Assembly: GCA_026391075.1 (NCBI GenBank)
Contig: JAPLES010000021.1
Span: forward strand, 62,001 to 126,000
Reading direction: 5' to 3'
Length of the DNA stretch: 64,000 bases
Source: Bacteroidota bacterium
GTDB lineage: Bacteria; Bacteroidota; Bacteroidia; Chitinophagales; LD1
Positions 1 through 9,090 of this stretch are shown in pieces (the first letter of the stretch is position 1; the number at the start of each line of letters is the position of its first letter). A program made the translations under genes and the position numbers. Under the pieces are notes generated by a model that was not told the origin of the DNA, did no database searches, and saw only the letters and a program-made list of their open reading frames with translations.

Positions 1-96
1 CTCAACTACACTTTGTTTGGTGCTAGCTATAACTGTACGCACACTTTTTATTGAAATTAAAAACGGTGCAACTTTTCTAACAATAGTTTAAGAAAA

Positions 97-639
97 TTAT
101 TTTCCTAAAAATCCTCCCAGCAAATCGCCAATTCCGCCTTTGTTTCCTCCAAGAAACTGGCCCGCTAATCCGGCTAAATCTACTCCACCACCATTTTGCA
201 TTTGTTGAACTACATGACCAAAGTCAACACCTTTAGTTCCTCCTCCTCCCGAAAGATGACTCATAATATCGTTCACATTAAAACTTGAATCGTTAGGGTC
301 ATTCGTTTTGCTGGATAGTTTTCCAAGCACTTGAGGAATAAGTTGCGAAGCAATATTTTGTGCATCGCCACCGCCTACTCCAAATTTACTCCCTAAACTT
401 CCGGCTAACTGCGAAATAATATTTCCTACTAACGGGTTGCTCGTTAGATTTTGCGCATTACCAAAAAGGCCTAACACATCTTGCAAATTTCCATTGCTTA
501 CTGCTTGCGAAAGTTGATCATGGATAGCATTTGTTGCTTCGCCAATGGCCGCATCGTTGTGTTGGTTTGGAATACTGTTGTTGTTTACAATTGTGTCTTG
601 TGCGTTTTCTTTTACGAGGTTGATGAGTTGTTCGAGCAT
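97..639 (-). CDS. DUF937-like small Gly/Asn-rich protein
   Basis: 180-aa ORF with LINLVKEN start, repeated GLFG/GGGD/LLGGFLGK motifs typical of DUF937-like proteins. Confidence 0.6.
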   Translation of the reverse strand: MLEQLINLVKENAQDTIVNNNSIPNQHNDAAIGEATNAIHDQLSQAVSNGNLQDVLGLFGNAQNLTSNPLVGNIISQLAGSLGSKFGVGGGDAQNIASQLIPQVLGKLSSKTNDPNDSSFNVNDIMSHLSGGGGTKGVDFGHVVQQMQNGGGVDLAGLAGQFLGGNKGGIGDLLGGFLGK

Positions 640-647
640 GATTAGAT

Positions 648-753
648 TTTTAGATGATAGACTAGGGATGTTAGACTGAAACCCAAGAATACAAATTCAA
701 CAGATACATTTCAGTCTGTTGTCTAAAATCTATCGTCTCTTGTCTGTTATTCT
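648..753. repeat. Pair of inverted degenerate GTCTA-type repeats with AGACTGAAA/TTTCAGTCT arms
   Basis: tagatgatagactagggatgttagactgaaa ... tttcagtctgttgtctaaaatctatcgtctcttgtctg; right arm is an approximate reverse complement of the left. Confidence 0.6.
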
Positions 754-778
754 CTTTTCAATTCTATATTTGGCGAAG

Positions 779-1783
779 ATGAAGATTGACATCCACACCC
801 ACATTATTCCCGAACATCTTCCGCGTTGGAGCGAAAAATTTGGCTATGGCGGCTTCATTCATCTCGACCACCACAAACCCTGCTGCGCGCGCATGATGAA
901 GGACGATGAGTTCTTCCGCGAAATAGAAAACAACTGCTGGGATGCCGAGGCGCGATTGAAAGATTGCAAACACACGCATGTAGATGTGCAGGTGCTTTCT
1001 ACTATTCCTATCCTGTTTAATTATTGGGCCAAGCCGGAACACTGCTATGAAATTTCACGCTTCTTAAACGATCATATTGCTGAAGTGGTGGAACGCTATC
1101 CAAAAAAATTTATCGGCCTAGGAACAATCCCTATGCAGAATGCTGACATCGCGATTAAAGAGTTGGAGCGTTGCAAAAAAATAGGATTGGTAGGAATTGA
1201 AATTGGCAGCAATATCAACGATGTAAACTTAAATGAGCCGCAGTTCTTTCCCATTTATGAGGCGGCACAGGAATTAGATTTAGCGATGTTTGTTCATCCA
1301 TGGAATATGATGGGAACTAAACAAATGAGCAAATATTGGTTGCCGTGGTTAGTAGGAATGCCTGCTGAAACTTCTCGCGCTATTTGTTCTATGATTTTTG
1401 GCGGTGTGTTTGAAAAATTTCCAAAACTGCGAATTGCGTTTGCGCATGGTGGTGGTTCTTTCCCAAGCACCATTGGTAGAATTGAACAAGGATTTAAAGT
1501 GCGACCAGATTTAACTGCTCTCGACAACAACGTAAACCCGCGCGATTACCTCGGGCATTTTTACGTGGACTCGCTTATTCACGACACCAAATTTTTGCAG
1601 TACGTAATTGATTTAATAGGCGAAGACAAAATTTGCTGTGGCAGCGATTATCCTTTTCCATTAGGCGAAGCAATTCCCGGTGAAGAAATTGAAGCACTTG
1701 ATGTTTCGAAAAAAATAAAAGACAAATTGCTTTTTAAGAATGCGTTGAATTGGTTGAACCTCGATAAGAAAAAATTTGCATGA
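779..1783 (+). CDS. 2-amino-3-carboxymuconate-6-semialdehyde decarboxylase (ACMSD-like amidohydrolase)
   Basis: MKIDIHTHIIPEHLPRW..FGYGGF, NYWAKPE, KYWLPWLVGMPAETSRAICSMIFGGVFEKFPKLRIAFAHGGG, GSDYPFPLGE are ACMSD hallmarks. The upstream Met at 719 lies in repeat sequence; start at 779 preferred. Confidence 0.92.
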   Translation: MKIDIHTHIIPEHLPRWSEKFGYGGFIHLDHHKPCCARMMKDDEFFREIENNCWDAEARLKDCKHTHVDVQVLSTIPILFNYWAKPEHCYEISRFLNDHIAEVVERYPKKFIGLGTIPMQNADIAIKELERCKKIGLVGIEIGSNINDVNLNEPQFFPIYEAAQELDLAMFVHPWNMMGTKQMSKYWLPWLVGMPAETSRAICSMIFGGVFEKFPKLRIAFAHGGGSFPSTIGRIEQGFKVRPDLTALDNNVNPRDYLGHFYVDSLIHDTKFLQYVIDLIGEDKICCGSDYPFPLGEAIPGEEIEALDVSKKIKDKLLFKNALNWLNLDKKKFA

Positions 1784-1784
1784 A

Positions 1785-1838
1785 GATGATGGCATGACTA
1801 AGCACGGGTAGAGCCAAGCAAGTCATGCGATCATTAAT
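1785..1838 (+). repeat. REP-like imperfect palindrome (left copy flanking RAYT)
   Basis: gatgatggcatgactaagca...gcaagtcatgcgatcattaat; arms ATGATgGCATGACT / AGTCATGCgATCAT; inverted copy at 2475-2528. Confidence 0.85.
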
Positions 1839-1893
1839 AGGCTAACCTAAATTTTAAAAAAGGCGTTTAAAAAACTTTAAAGCTGCAGACCAA

Positions 1894-2469
1894 ATGGAGC
1901 TAACAGACGGCAACGTTTTTCATATCTACAACAGAGGAAACCAACGGCAACAAATATTTTTTACAGAAGCCAATTACCAATACTTTCTTCAAAAAATGGC
2001 GAATGCGCTTTTGCCTCACGCAGATTTATTGGCGTACTGTTTAATGCCGAATCATTTTCATTGGTTAGTTCAAATCAAATCGGATAGTGAGGGCTCAAAT
2101 ATCTATGCTGCAAATTTCTCTAAAGCAATGGCGATTTTACTTCGTTCCTACGCTCGAGCCATGCAAAGACAGCAAGGATTTACCGGTTCGTTGTTTCAGC
2201 AAAATTCGAAATCAAAAATTTTGACAACAGAAAACGATGTGTTGACTTGTTTCAACTATATCCATCAAAATCCTGTGAAGGCGAGTTTGGTGCAAAAAGC
2301 AAATGCTTGGGAGTATTCATCCATCGGAGAATATTTGAAACTTTCGGGAATAAATTTTTGTAACAACCCTTTGCTTTACAATCTTGCTTTGATAGATGAT
2401 GAGTATAATTTCATTGAGGCTTGTGATAAAGATATTGATGATGAAAAAATTAAAAGAATATTTGCCTGA
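1894..2469 (+). mobile_element. REP-associated tyrosine transposase (RAYT / Y1_Tnp, IS200-like)
   Basis: YHxYNRGN-type start (FHIYNRGNQRQQIFF), HUH motif in CLMPNHFHWLVQ, catalytic Tyr in YIHQNPVKA; 191 aa. Confidence 0.93.
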
Positions 2470-2474
2470 TAGTC

Positions 2475-2528
2475 ATTAATGATAGCATGACTTGCCAACC
2501 GAAACCTTTGCTTAGTCATGCCATCATC
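2475..2528 (-). repeat. REP-like imperfect palindrome (right, inverted copy flanking RAYT)
   Basis: attaatgatagcatgacttgcc...gcttagtcatgccatcatc is the reverse complement of 1785-1838 with a divergent loop; same 54-bp length. Confidence 0.85.
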
Positions 2529-2545
2529 GCTCTTAAACGTTCACT

Positions 2546-3814
2546 ATGAAATTTGAAAACTCCCTCGCATTTGCGCGTTCGCTTGATAAGCAAGATTCTC
2601 TAAAAGATTATCGGAAGCTCTTTCACATTCCAAAAGCAAACGGTAAGGAAGCGATTTATCTCTGCGGAAACTCACTGGGTCTTCAGCCAAAATCGGTTGG
2701 GCAACATTTAAAAGTAGAATTAGAAGACTGGAAAAATCTTGGAGTGGAGGGACATTTGCATGGAAAGAATCCCTGGCTTTACTACCATCATTTTTTCTCT
2801 AAATCAATTTCAAAATTAGTTGGGGCGAAGGAAAATGAAGTAGTAGTGATGAACCAACTCACGGTGAATTTAAATCTAATGTTGATTTCATTTTATCGCC
2901 CTATAGGAAAGCGAAATAAAATTCTGATTCAGGCTAATGAATTTCCGAGCGACTATTATGCTTTTGAGCAACAAGTAAAACTGCATGGCTTAAATCCGAA
3001 AGATTGCATAGTGGAAGTACTGCCGCGCAAAGGAGAAGTAACACTCAGAACCGAAGATATCGTTGCAAAAATTGAAGAACATAGAGATGAACTCGCACTT
3101 GTAATGTTCAGTGCAGTGAACTATTACACAGGGCAATTTTTCGAAATCAAAAAAATTGCCGATGCCTGTTGCAAACACAAAATCATTTTTGGTGTTGACC
3201 TTGCACACGCTATCGGCAATGTTGAATTGAAACTGCACGAATGGAATATTGATTTCGCTACATGGTGTTCTTACAAATATTTGAATAGCGGTCCTGGCGG
3301 AGTGAGTGGAGTTTTTGTAAATAATTATCACGCTAAAAACTTTTCTCTTCCGCGTTTAGCAGGATGGTGGGGTAACGATGAAAAAACAAGATTCAAAATG
3401 CTTAAGCATTTTGTTCCGCAAGCGGGCGCAGCTGGTTGGCAAATTTCTAATGCGCCTGTTTTATCAATGGCAGCACATAAAGCATCGCTCGAAATTTTCG
3501 ATAAAGCAGGAATGAGAGCGTTGAGAAAAAAGAGTGAATTGCTTACAGGATATTTGGAGTTTCTATTAAAGTCCGAAGTCCGAAGTCCGAGGTCCGAAGA
3601 AAATTTCAAGATAATTACTCCTGAAAATTCTAAGCATCGCGGTTGCCAGCTTTCTATTCAAACAAAAAAGAACGGCAAAAAATTATTTGAAAAAATTACG
3701 AAAGCCGGAGTAATTGCCGACTGGCGCGAACCCGATGTAATTCGAGTGGCACCTGTACCGCTTTACAACATATTTGAAGAAGTGTGGAAATTTGCAAATC
3801 TGTTAAGGGATTAA
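2546..3814 (+). CDS. kynU: kynureninase
   Basis: YLCGNSLGLQPK, VGVDLAHAIGNVELKLHEWNIDFATWCSYKYLNSGPGG, RLAGWWGND, FEKITKAGVIADWREPDVIRVAPVPLYN. Confidence 0.93.
   Translation: MKFENSLAFARSLDKQDSLKDYRKLFHIPKANGKEAIYLCGNSLGLQPKSVGQHLKVELEDWKNLGVEGHLHGKNPWLYYHHFFSKSISKLVGAKENEVVVMNQLTVNLNLMLISFYRPIGKRNKILIQANEFPSDYYAFEQQVKLHGLNPKDCIVEVLPRKGEVTLRTEDIVAKIEEHRDELALVMFSAVNYYTGQFFEIKKIADACCKHKIIFGVDLAHAIGNVELKLHEWNIDFATWCSYKYLNSGPGGVSGVFVNNYHAKNFSLPRLAGWWGNDEKTRFKMLKHFVPQAGAAGWQISNAPVLSMAAHKASLEIFDKAGMRALRKKSELLTGYLEFLLKSEVRSPRSEENFKIITPENSKHRGCQLSIQTKKNGKKLFEKITKAGVIADWREPDVIRVAPVPLYNIFEEVWKFANLLRD
3571..3598. repeat. Heptanucleotide tandem repeat GTCCGAA x4 inside kynU
   Basis: gtccgaa gtccgaa gtccgag gtccgaa read directly. 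Confidence 0.95.
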
Positions 3815-5130
3815 ATCTTCTCTCTGCTCAGAAAAATTTTCACTCCGTAGGCAATACATCCTGTTGCAATTACACCCAAAGCTCCTGCTATATAAATTGG
3901 TTCTGCACTAAAGAAAATAAATAGCCAGACTGAAATTCCAATTATCACAGGCAGCGGGTACAACTTCATCCGAAAAGGAAATATTTCAGCTTTATTTTTT
4001 TGATGGTAAAGAAGAAGACCAACACTTTGCCCGATAAACTGAATGATAATTCGCATAACGATAATGGCTGTGATTACTTCTTTCATCTTAAACAGCAAAC
4101 TGAAAACAAAAGCAAGCGAAGCGAGAATCAGCAACGAAGCATGGGGGAAATTTTTGGTGGGATGGAGTTTTGCAAATACAGAAAAGAAATTACCGTCAAC
4201 CGCTGCAGCGTAAGGCACACGCGAATAACCAAGCAACACCGCAAAGAGAGAAGTAATAGCAATGAACAAAACCAAAGCCGTAGCCACTTGCGCGGCAACA
4301 CTTCCGTAAATTCTTTCAAAGTATAAACTCACAATAAATGGAGAGTCTTTTGCTTCCTGCCACGGAATAATTCCGAGAACAGAAATCTGCATCAGCAGAT
4401 ACAACACTGCAATTATGGCGATAGAAATAAAAATGCTGCGCGGAATATTTTTTTCGGGCGAAGTAATTTCACCACCCAAATGACAAACGTTGTAATAGCC
4501 AAGAAAAGAATAAACAGTTTTAATGCTCGCCTGCCCCAAACCAAAAAAGAAAATGGAAGTGAGATTGAAATCGTGTTCACCGAAATTAAATGCCAGCGAT
4601 GAATCAAATTTAGGAACAGCACTGGCAATGAGCCAGAGAATAGTTCCGCCAACTATCATTCCCATCACTACCGAAATTTTTCCAATGTCGCCAATCTTTC
4701 GATACAACAAAAAGGTGATGAACACCACTAAACTTCCCGAAACAATTTTTTGTTCAATGGTTGAAAGCGGAATTAAATAAGTGAGATATAGCGAAAAACC
4801 AATCGCGCCTGATGCCACTACCAAAGGCGCCTGAATCATAGTTTGCCACACATACAGAAACGACATGAGTCGTCCATATTTTTTGCCATAAAGTTTTTGT
4901 AGAAACTGATAGCTGCCACCTGCCTCACTCCACTTTGCACCAAGTTCCGACCACACACATCCATCGGCAAAAGACAACACTGCACCAAGCACCCAAGCGA
5001 AGATGCACGAGGGACCATTCATAGCTCCTATGATGAATGGAATAGTAATGAAAGGACCGATGCCCACCATGTCGATGGTGTTGATAGCGACCGCCTGAGG
5101 CAGACTTAAAGCGCGCGTGAGCTTGTTCAT
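3811..5130 (-). CDS. APC-family amino acid permease
   Basis: VAINTIDMVGIGPFITIPFIIGAMNG; ~12 hydrophobic segments; EITSPEKNIPRSIF. Confidence 0.85.
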   Translation of the reverse strand: MNKLTRALSLPQAVAINTIDMVGIGPFITIPFIIGAMNGPSCIFAWVLGAVLSFADGCVWSELGAKWSEAGGSYQFLQKLYGKKYGRLMSFLYVWQTMIQAPLVVASGAIGFSLYLTYLIPLSTIEQKIVSGSLVVFITFLLYRKIGDIGKISVVMGMIVGGTILWLIASAVPKFDSSLAFNFGEHDFNLTSIFFFGLGQASIKTVYSFLGYYNVCHLGGEITSPEKNIPRSIFISIAIIAVLYLLMQISVLGIIPWQEAKDSPFIVSLYFERIYGSVAAQVATALVLFIAITSLFAVLLGYSRVPYAAAVDGNFFSVFAKLHPTKNFPHASLLILASLAFVFSLLFKMKEVITAIIVMRIIIQFIGQSVGLLLYHQKNKAEIFPFRMKLYPLPVIIGISVWLFIFFSAEPIYIAGALGVIATGCIAYGVKIFLSREKI

Positions 5131-5161
5131 GAAGTAAATTTATGATTGCTAAGTTTACCGC

Positions 5162-6055
5162 ATGAAAAACTTTTTTCTCCTCTTGTGTGTGGCTGTTTGC
5201 TTTCAAACACTAGCGCAAAAAACGGGTCCTAAAATTTTAGTAGTTACAGCGCATCCAGATGATGAAACAGCAATGGCTGCAACAATTTACAAAGTAACGC
5301 ACGAGTTGAATGGTGTGGTTGACCAGTGCGTTATTACCAATGGCGAAGGTGGTTACAAATATTCGACCTTGTCTGAAGCATATTACAATCTTGAACTGAC
5401 CGATGAAAAAATTGGAAGAGAAAATTTGCCACGCATTCGCAAACAGGAACTCATCAATGCAGGAAAAATTATTGGTACGAACAATATTTTTTTTCTCGAC
5501 CAAAAAGATGCGCATTACGGTTTAGATGAACACGAACCACTCGACACAACTTGGAATGTAAATTGGGTGACCACACGTTTGAAAGAAATTATGACGAACA
5601 CGAAATACGATTTTGTGTTTTGTCTCTTGCCTGTATCAGAAACTCACGCGCACCACAAAGCAGCTACGATGCTCGCGTTGAGAACGGTTCAGTCTCTTCC
5701 TCAAAATCAACGACCGATTATACTTGGCTGCACGGGGTCAAATTTGAAAGACACAATGAGTATTTCATTTGAGCAGTTGAAAAATTATTCGGAAACTAAA
5801 GTGGAAACAAAATCTGCTTCTTACTTTTTTAATAAGACAGTTCCGTTTGGCTACAAAAACAAATTGACCTATAAGATTATTGTGAACTGGGAAATTGCTG
5901 AACACAAATCGCAAGGCACTATGCAATTAGCTATGAATGGTGGTGACCTTGAAAATTATTGGTACTTCGCTATCAATCCTATTGATGGAAAAGAAAAATG
6001 CAAAGCATTTTTTGAATCGTTGAAGAAGGTTCCTTACAAACAGAAGGAATATTAA
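5162..6055 (+). CDS. PIG-L family deacetylase (secreted)
   Basis: Signal peptide; VVTAHPDDETAMAATIYK (AHPDDE motif); HAHHKAATMLAL. Confidence 0.88.
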   Translation: MKNFFLLLCVAVCFQTLAQKTGPKILVVTAHPDDETAMAATIYKVTHELNGVVDQCVITNGEGGYKYSTLSEAYYNLELTDEKIGRENLPRIRKQELINAGKIIGTNNIFFLDQKDAHYGLDEHEPLDTTWNVNWVTTRLKEIMTNTKYDFVFCLLPVSETHAHHKAATMLALRTVQSLPQNQRPIILGCTGSNLKDTMSISFEQLKNYSETKVETKSASYFFNKTVPFGYKNKLTYKIIVNWEIAEHKSQGTMQLAMNGGDLENYWYFAINPIDGKEKCKAFFESLKKVPYKQKEY

Positions 6056-6816
6056 GCGTATTTAAGTTTTAGGGCGTAATAATATTTCAAAAAGACTTCG
6101 CTGCTTTGGTAGTAACAAATAGTGAAACCTAAAGCTCCTTCTGTAAAGCCAAGTTTGAAAAAATAATTGCGAATGAATTTAAACAGCGCGCTGAAAAGCA
6201 TTTTTGCCAATAAGTAAAAAATATTTTTCTCTTTCAATGTTTTGGCGGCAAGCGCAGCAAATCTATCGGATTGACAAACCAAATCTTCATTTGTTTGGTA
6301 GGTGTAATGCAACAAATCTCCGTTTAGCTTCTCAATTACTCCATCTTTTTTTGAATCCAGAAAACTCCATGCTTCATGAACTAGTCCGCCTTTCCATCCA
6401 GCTAAATCTTTATTCCACAGCCTTACTTTAGTATCAGGATAACAGCCACATGTTTTTATTGCGCGTGTTCCGAAAAAATTCAATCGATTCATTTCATAAG
6501 CATCTGCCGGAAAATCTTTTTGCTTTTCTATTTGAATGCTACGCAACAATTCTTCGCTCACCACTTCATCAGCATCTATCGAAAAAACGTATTGGCTGCT
6601 ACTGTAGCTAATCACTAAATTTTTTTGCGCAGTGAATCCCTGAAATTTTTCTTTAATAATTTTTGCGCCTTTCTCTTTTGCTATGGCAACCGTTTTATCA
6701 GTCGAAAAAGAATCGAGCACAATAATTTCATCGGCAATTGCACGAACAGAATCAATGCACCTTGCAATGGTGTCTTCTTCGTTGTAAGTAATTATAACTA
6801 CCGATAGCTGATTCAT
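6052..6816 (-). CDS. Glycosyltransferase family 2 (WaaE/KdtX-like)
   Basis: LSVVIITYNEEDTIARCIDSV, DEIIVLDSFSTDKT, FSIDADEVVS. Confidence 0.88.
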   Translation of the reverse strand: MNQLSVVIITYNEEDTIARCIDSVRAIADEIIVLDSFSTDKTVAIAKEKGAKIIKEKFQGFTAQKNLVISYSSSQYVFSIDADEVVSEELLRSIQIEKQKDFPADAYEMNRLNFFGTRAIKTCGCYPDTKVRLWNKDLAGWKGGLVHEAWSFLDSKKDGVIEKLNGDLLHYTYQTNEDLVCQSDRFAALAAKTLKEKNIFYLLAKMLFSALFKFIRNYFFKLGFTEGALGFTICYYQSSEVFLKYYYALKLKYA

Positions 6817-8057
6817 TCTTTTTGCGACTGGTTAATGAAAAGCAAAAGAAAAGTGAGATAAAATCCTGTGCCCATTTGTTCTTCGAGAGTTGCTTCAGTT
6901 AAGAAGGAAGAAAAAATAATGAGGTACAGAATTACTGCTAAAGAGTTTCTGAAAATACCGCTCTTGAAAAACGGAAAGAAAAATGCGAAGAGAAAAACTG
7001 CTAAACCAATTACACCAAACGAAGCCAAAACCCAAACTAATTGACTATGCGGAAGTTTGAAGTCGTTCGCTTCGAGTGTTGGATATTGTTCTTTGTAAAA
7101 ACTTTCCATTTCATTTCTTATGTCACCAGCACCTACACCGAACCAAAGATTTTTCTTCGCTATTTCTAATCCAGCTTTTATGGAAGTAAGTCGCATGCCG
7201 TCAGAAAGATTATTGATATTGCCACTGCTAAACTCACCGTTGTCATAGCGCATGTAGCTGAGTTTGTTTTTCAAACTCGGAATAGTTTGCTGTGCTGTAT
7301 AGGGAATAGCAAAAAGCAAAATCAAAAACAAAATGCCCTTTGCAAAATTTCTTTTTTGGAAAATGTAACGGCATAACAGAAAAAACAAACCAATATAAAG
7401 TGCAAGTAGACTGCTTCGAACAGAAAGAATATGTAGCGCAACAAATGAAAACACAAGAAGAAAAACCTGAAACCATTTTTCGTTGTTGGAGAATAATTGT
7501 TTTCCATTCTCATATAGATATGCCGTGCAGAAAAACGAAAACGCCAACATGAGTGTGAAGCGAATACGGCTGTAAGGCATAGGTATTCCACCACCCAGGC
7601 TGAATGATTCTGTAATAGTTTCGTAATTCAGGAAATACCGCGCAAGTACTGTTGTAGTGGCTATAAACAGAATGACGATGTAGCCATAAAGAAGGAGCAG
7701 AAATTTTTTCTCTTCTAGTTTTTTGAGTGCTGCAAATGCCATGGGTAAGGCGAGGTAAGGAAGTTTTATGCGCACCCAATTTGTCCAGCCGGCTTTATCT
7801 TCGCTATAAAAACCCGAAACGAAAACGAGCCAAAAGAAAAGTGAAATGGCAAGCAAGTCTTTTCTTTGAAAATAATTTTTGAGAGTGCTCCATGGATTTG
7901 AAAAAAGCAATGCGGCAATCAACATACTTATCATACCTATGCTGGCGAGTGCGCGGGAACAAACAAAGCCGGTAAAAAGAAGGAGACAGCAAATAACTAT
8001 GAGCCATTGCAAATTTTCACCAGTAAAAATTTTTCTCCACGAAATTTCTTTGCTCAC
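6813..8057 (-). CDS. O-antigen ligase family membrane protein
   Basis: Polytopic protein; WaaL-like loop GVGAGDIRNEMESFYKEQYP...KLPHSQLVWVLASFG; 4-bp overlap with the glycosyltransferase. Confidence 0.78.
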   Translation of the reverse strand: MSKEISWRKIFTGENLQWLIVICCLLLFTGFVCSRALASIGMISMLIAALLFSNPWSTLKNYFQRKDLLAISLFFWLVFVSGFYSEDKAGWTNWVRIKLPYLALPMAFAALKKLEEKKFLLLLYGYIVILFIATTTVLARYFLNYETITESFSLGGGIPMPYSRIRFTLMLAFSFFCTAYLYENGKQLFSNNEKWFQVFLLVFSFVALHILSVRSSLLALYIGLFFLLCRYIFQKRNFAKGILFLILLFAIPYTAQQTIPSLKNKLSYMRYDNGEFSSGNINNLSDGMRLTSIKAGLEIAKKNLWFGVGAGDIRNEMESFYKEQYPTLEANDFKLPHSQLVWVLASFGVIGLAVFLFAFFFPFFKSGIFRNSLAVILYLIIFSSFLTEATLEEQMGTGFYLTFLLLFINQSQKE

Positions 8058-8107
8058 AACAGGGCTTTGAAAAAGGATTTTAATTTTAAATCGTAAACAT
8101 AAAACTC

Positions 8108-8980
8108 TTGCCTAACAAAAAATCCATTACTGATTTTAAAACTTTAGCCCGAACCATTTCGTTGGTAGAAAATGAAGCGGACGGTTTTGAGTTAATCTTA
8201 GAGCAACTACAGCCGAATAATATTCCTGTGATTGGTTTTACCGGTCCACCAGGTGCAGGCAAAAGCACACTCTTAAACGCAGTGATAGGAATTTTATTGG
8301 GGGAAGGAAAAAAAATCGGCTTGGTATTGATTGACCCTTCCTCACCATTTAATCTCGGAGCGTTACTGGGTGACCGCCTGCGCATGAGTGCTCATTTTAC
8401 CAACGAAAATTTGTTTATCCGTTCGCTTGCCACGCGAGGATCGCTTGGTGGATTGAGCGATAAAATAATGGAAGTGATTGAAGTGATGCGCGCATTTGCG
8501 TTCGATTATATTTTTATTGAAACAGTTGGCGTAGGTCAAAGCGAAGTGGAAATTGCGGGGCTTGCAGATACTACGGTGGTAGTTTTGGTTCCCGAAGCAG
8601 GCGATAGCGTACAAGCGATGAAAGCGGGACTGATGGAAATTGCCGATGTGTTTGTGATTAATAAAGCTGACCGTGCCGATGCCGAAGCATTAGCCAATTC
8701 GCTTTTGCATCAGCTACAGATTAACGGAAGAGAAAATATTCCGGTTCTGAAAACAGTGGCAGTAGAATCGAAAGGAGTGAAAGAACTGCTCGATAAAATT
8801 TCTTCGACAGAAAAAACAGAAGAGAATGCGAAGCGCAGAAAAATACTGCTTGCCGAAAAAGCACTGCGAGTAATTTCGAAAAACAGAATGAAAAATTTTG
8901 ACGTAGAGAAAATGAAAGCTGAACTGAATGAACAGAAAGACAATTTTAATCTCTATCGCTTCGTGAAAAAATTTCTTTAG
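8108..8980 (+). CDS. meaB: Methylmalonyl-CoA mutase-associated GTPase MeaB (ArgK family); TTG start
   Basis: IGFTGPPGAGKSTLLNAV, VLIDPSSPFNLGALLGDRLRM, FIRSLATRGSLGGLS, IETVGVGQSEVEIAGLADTTVVVLVPEAGDSVQAMKAGLMEIADVFVINKAD. Confidence 0.93.
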   Translation: MPNKKSITDFKTLARTISLVENEADGFELILEQLQPNNIPVIGFTGPPGAGKSTLLNAVIGILLGEGKKIGLVLIDPSSPFNLGALLGDRLRMSAHFTNENLFIRSLATRGSLGGLSDKIMEVIEVMRAFAFDYIFIETVGVGQSEVEIAGLADTTVVVLVPEAGDSVQAMKAGLMEIADVFVINKADRADAEALANSLLHQLQINGRENIPVLKTVAVESKGVKELLDKISSTEKTEENAKRRKILLAEKALRVISKNRMKNFDVEKMKAELNEQKDNFNLYRFVKKFL

Positions 8981-8983
8981 CAG

Positions 8984-9060
8984 TTTGTCATCCTGATGGT
9001 TCGACAGGCTCAGCATAAGAAAACAGTTTGTCACCTTGAGCTTGTCGAAAGGTCATTGAC
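8984..9060. repeat. Dispersed TCATCCTGA/CTTGTCGAAGG-type palindromic repeat (two adjacent partial copies)
   Basis: gtcatcctgatggttcgacaggctcagcat and gtcaccttgagcttgtcgaaaggtcat; related copy at 57224-57275. Confidence 0.75.
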
Positions 9061-9090
9061 ATATTTTTTGACCCCCCCCTAATCACGAAA

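Noticed and set aside
764-1042. Minus-strand ORF (92 aa) opposite ACMSD
   Set aside because: Shadow ORF antisense to a strongly supported enzyme; no domain features.
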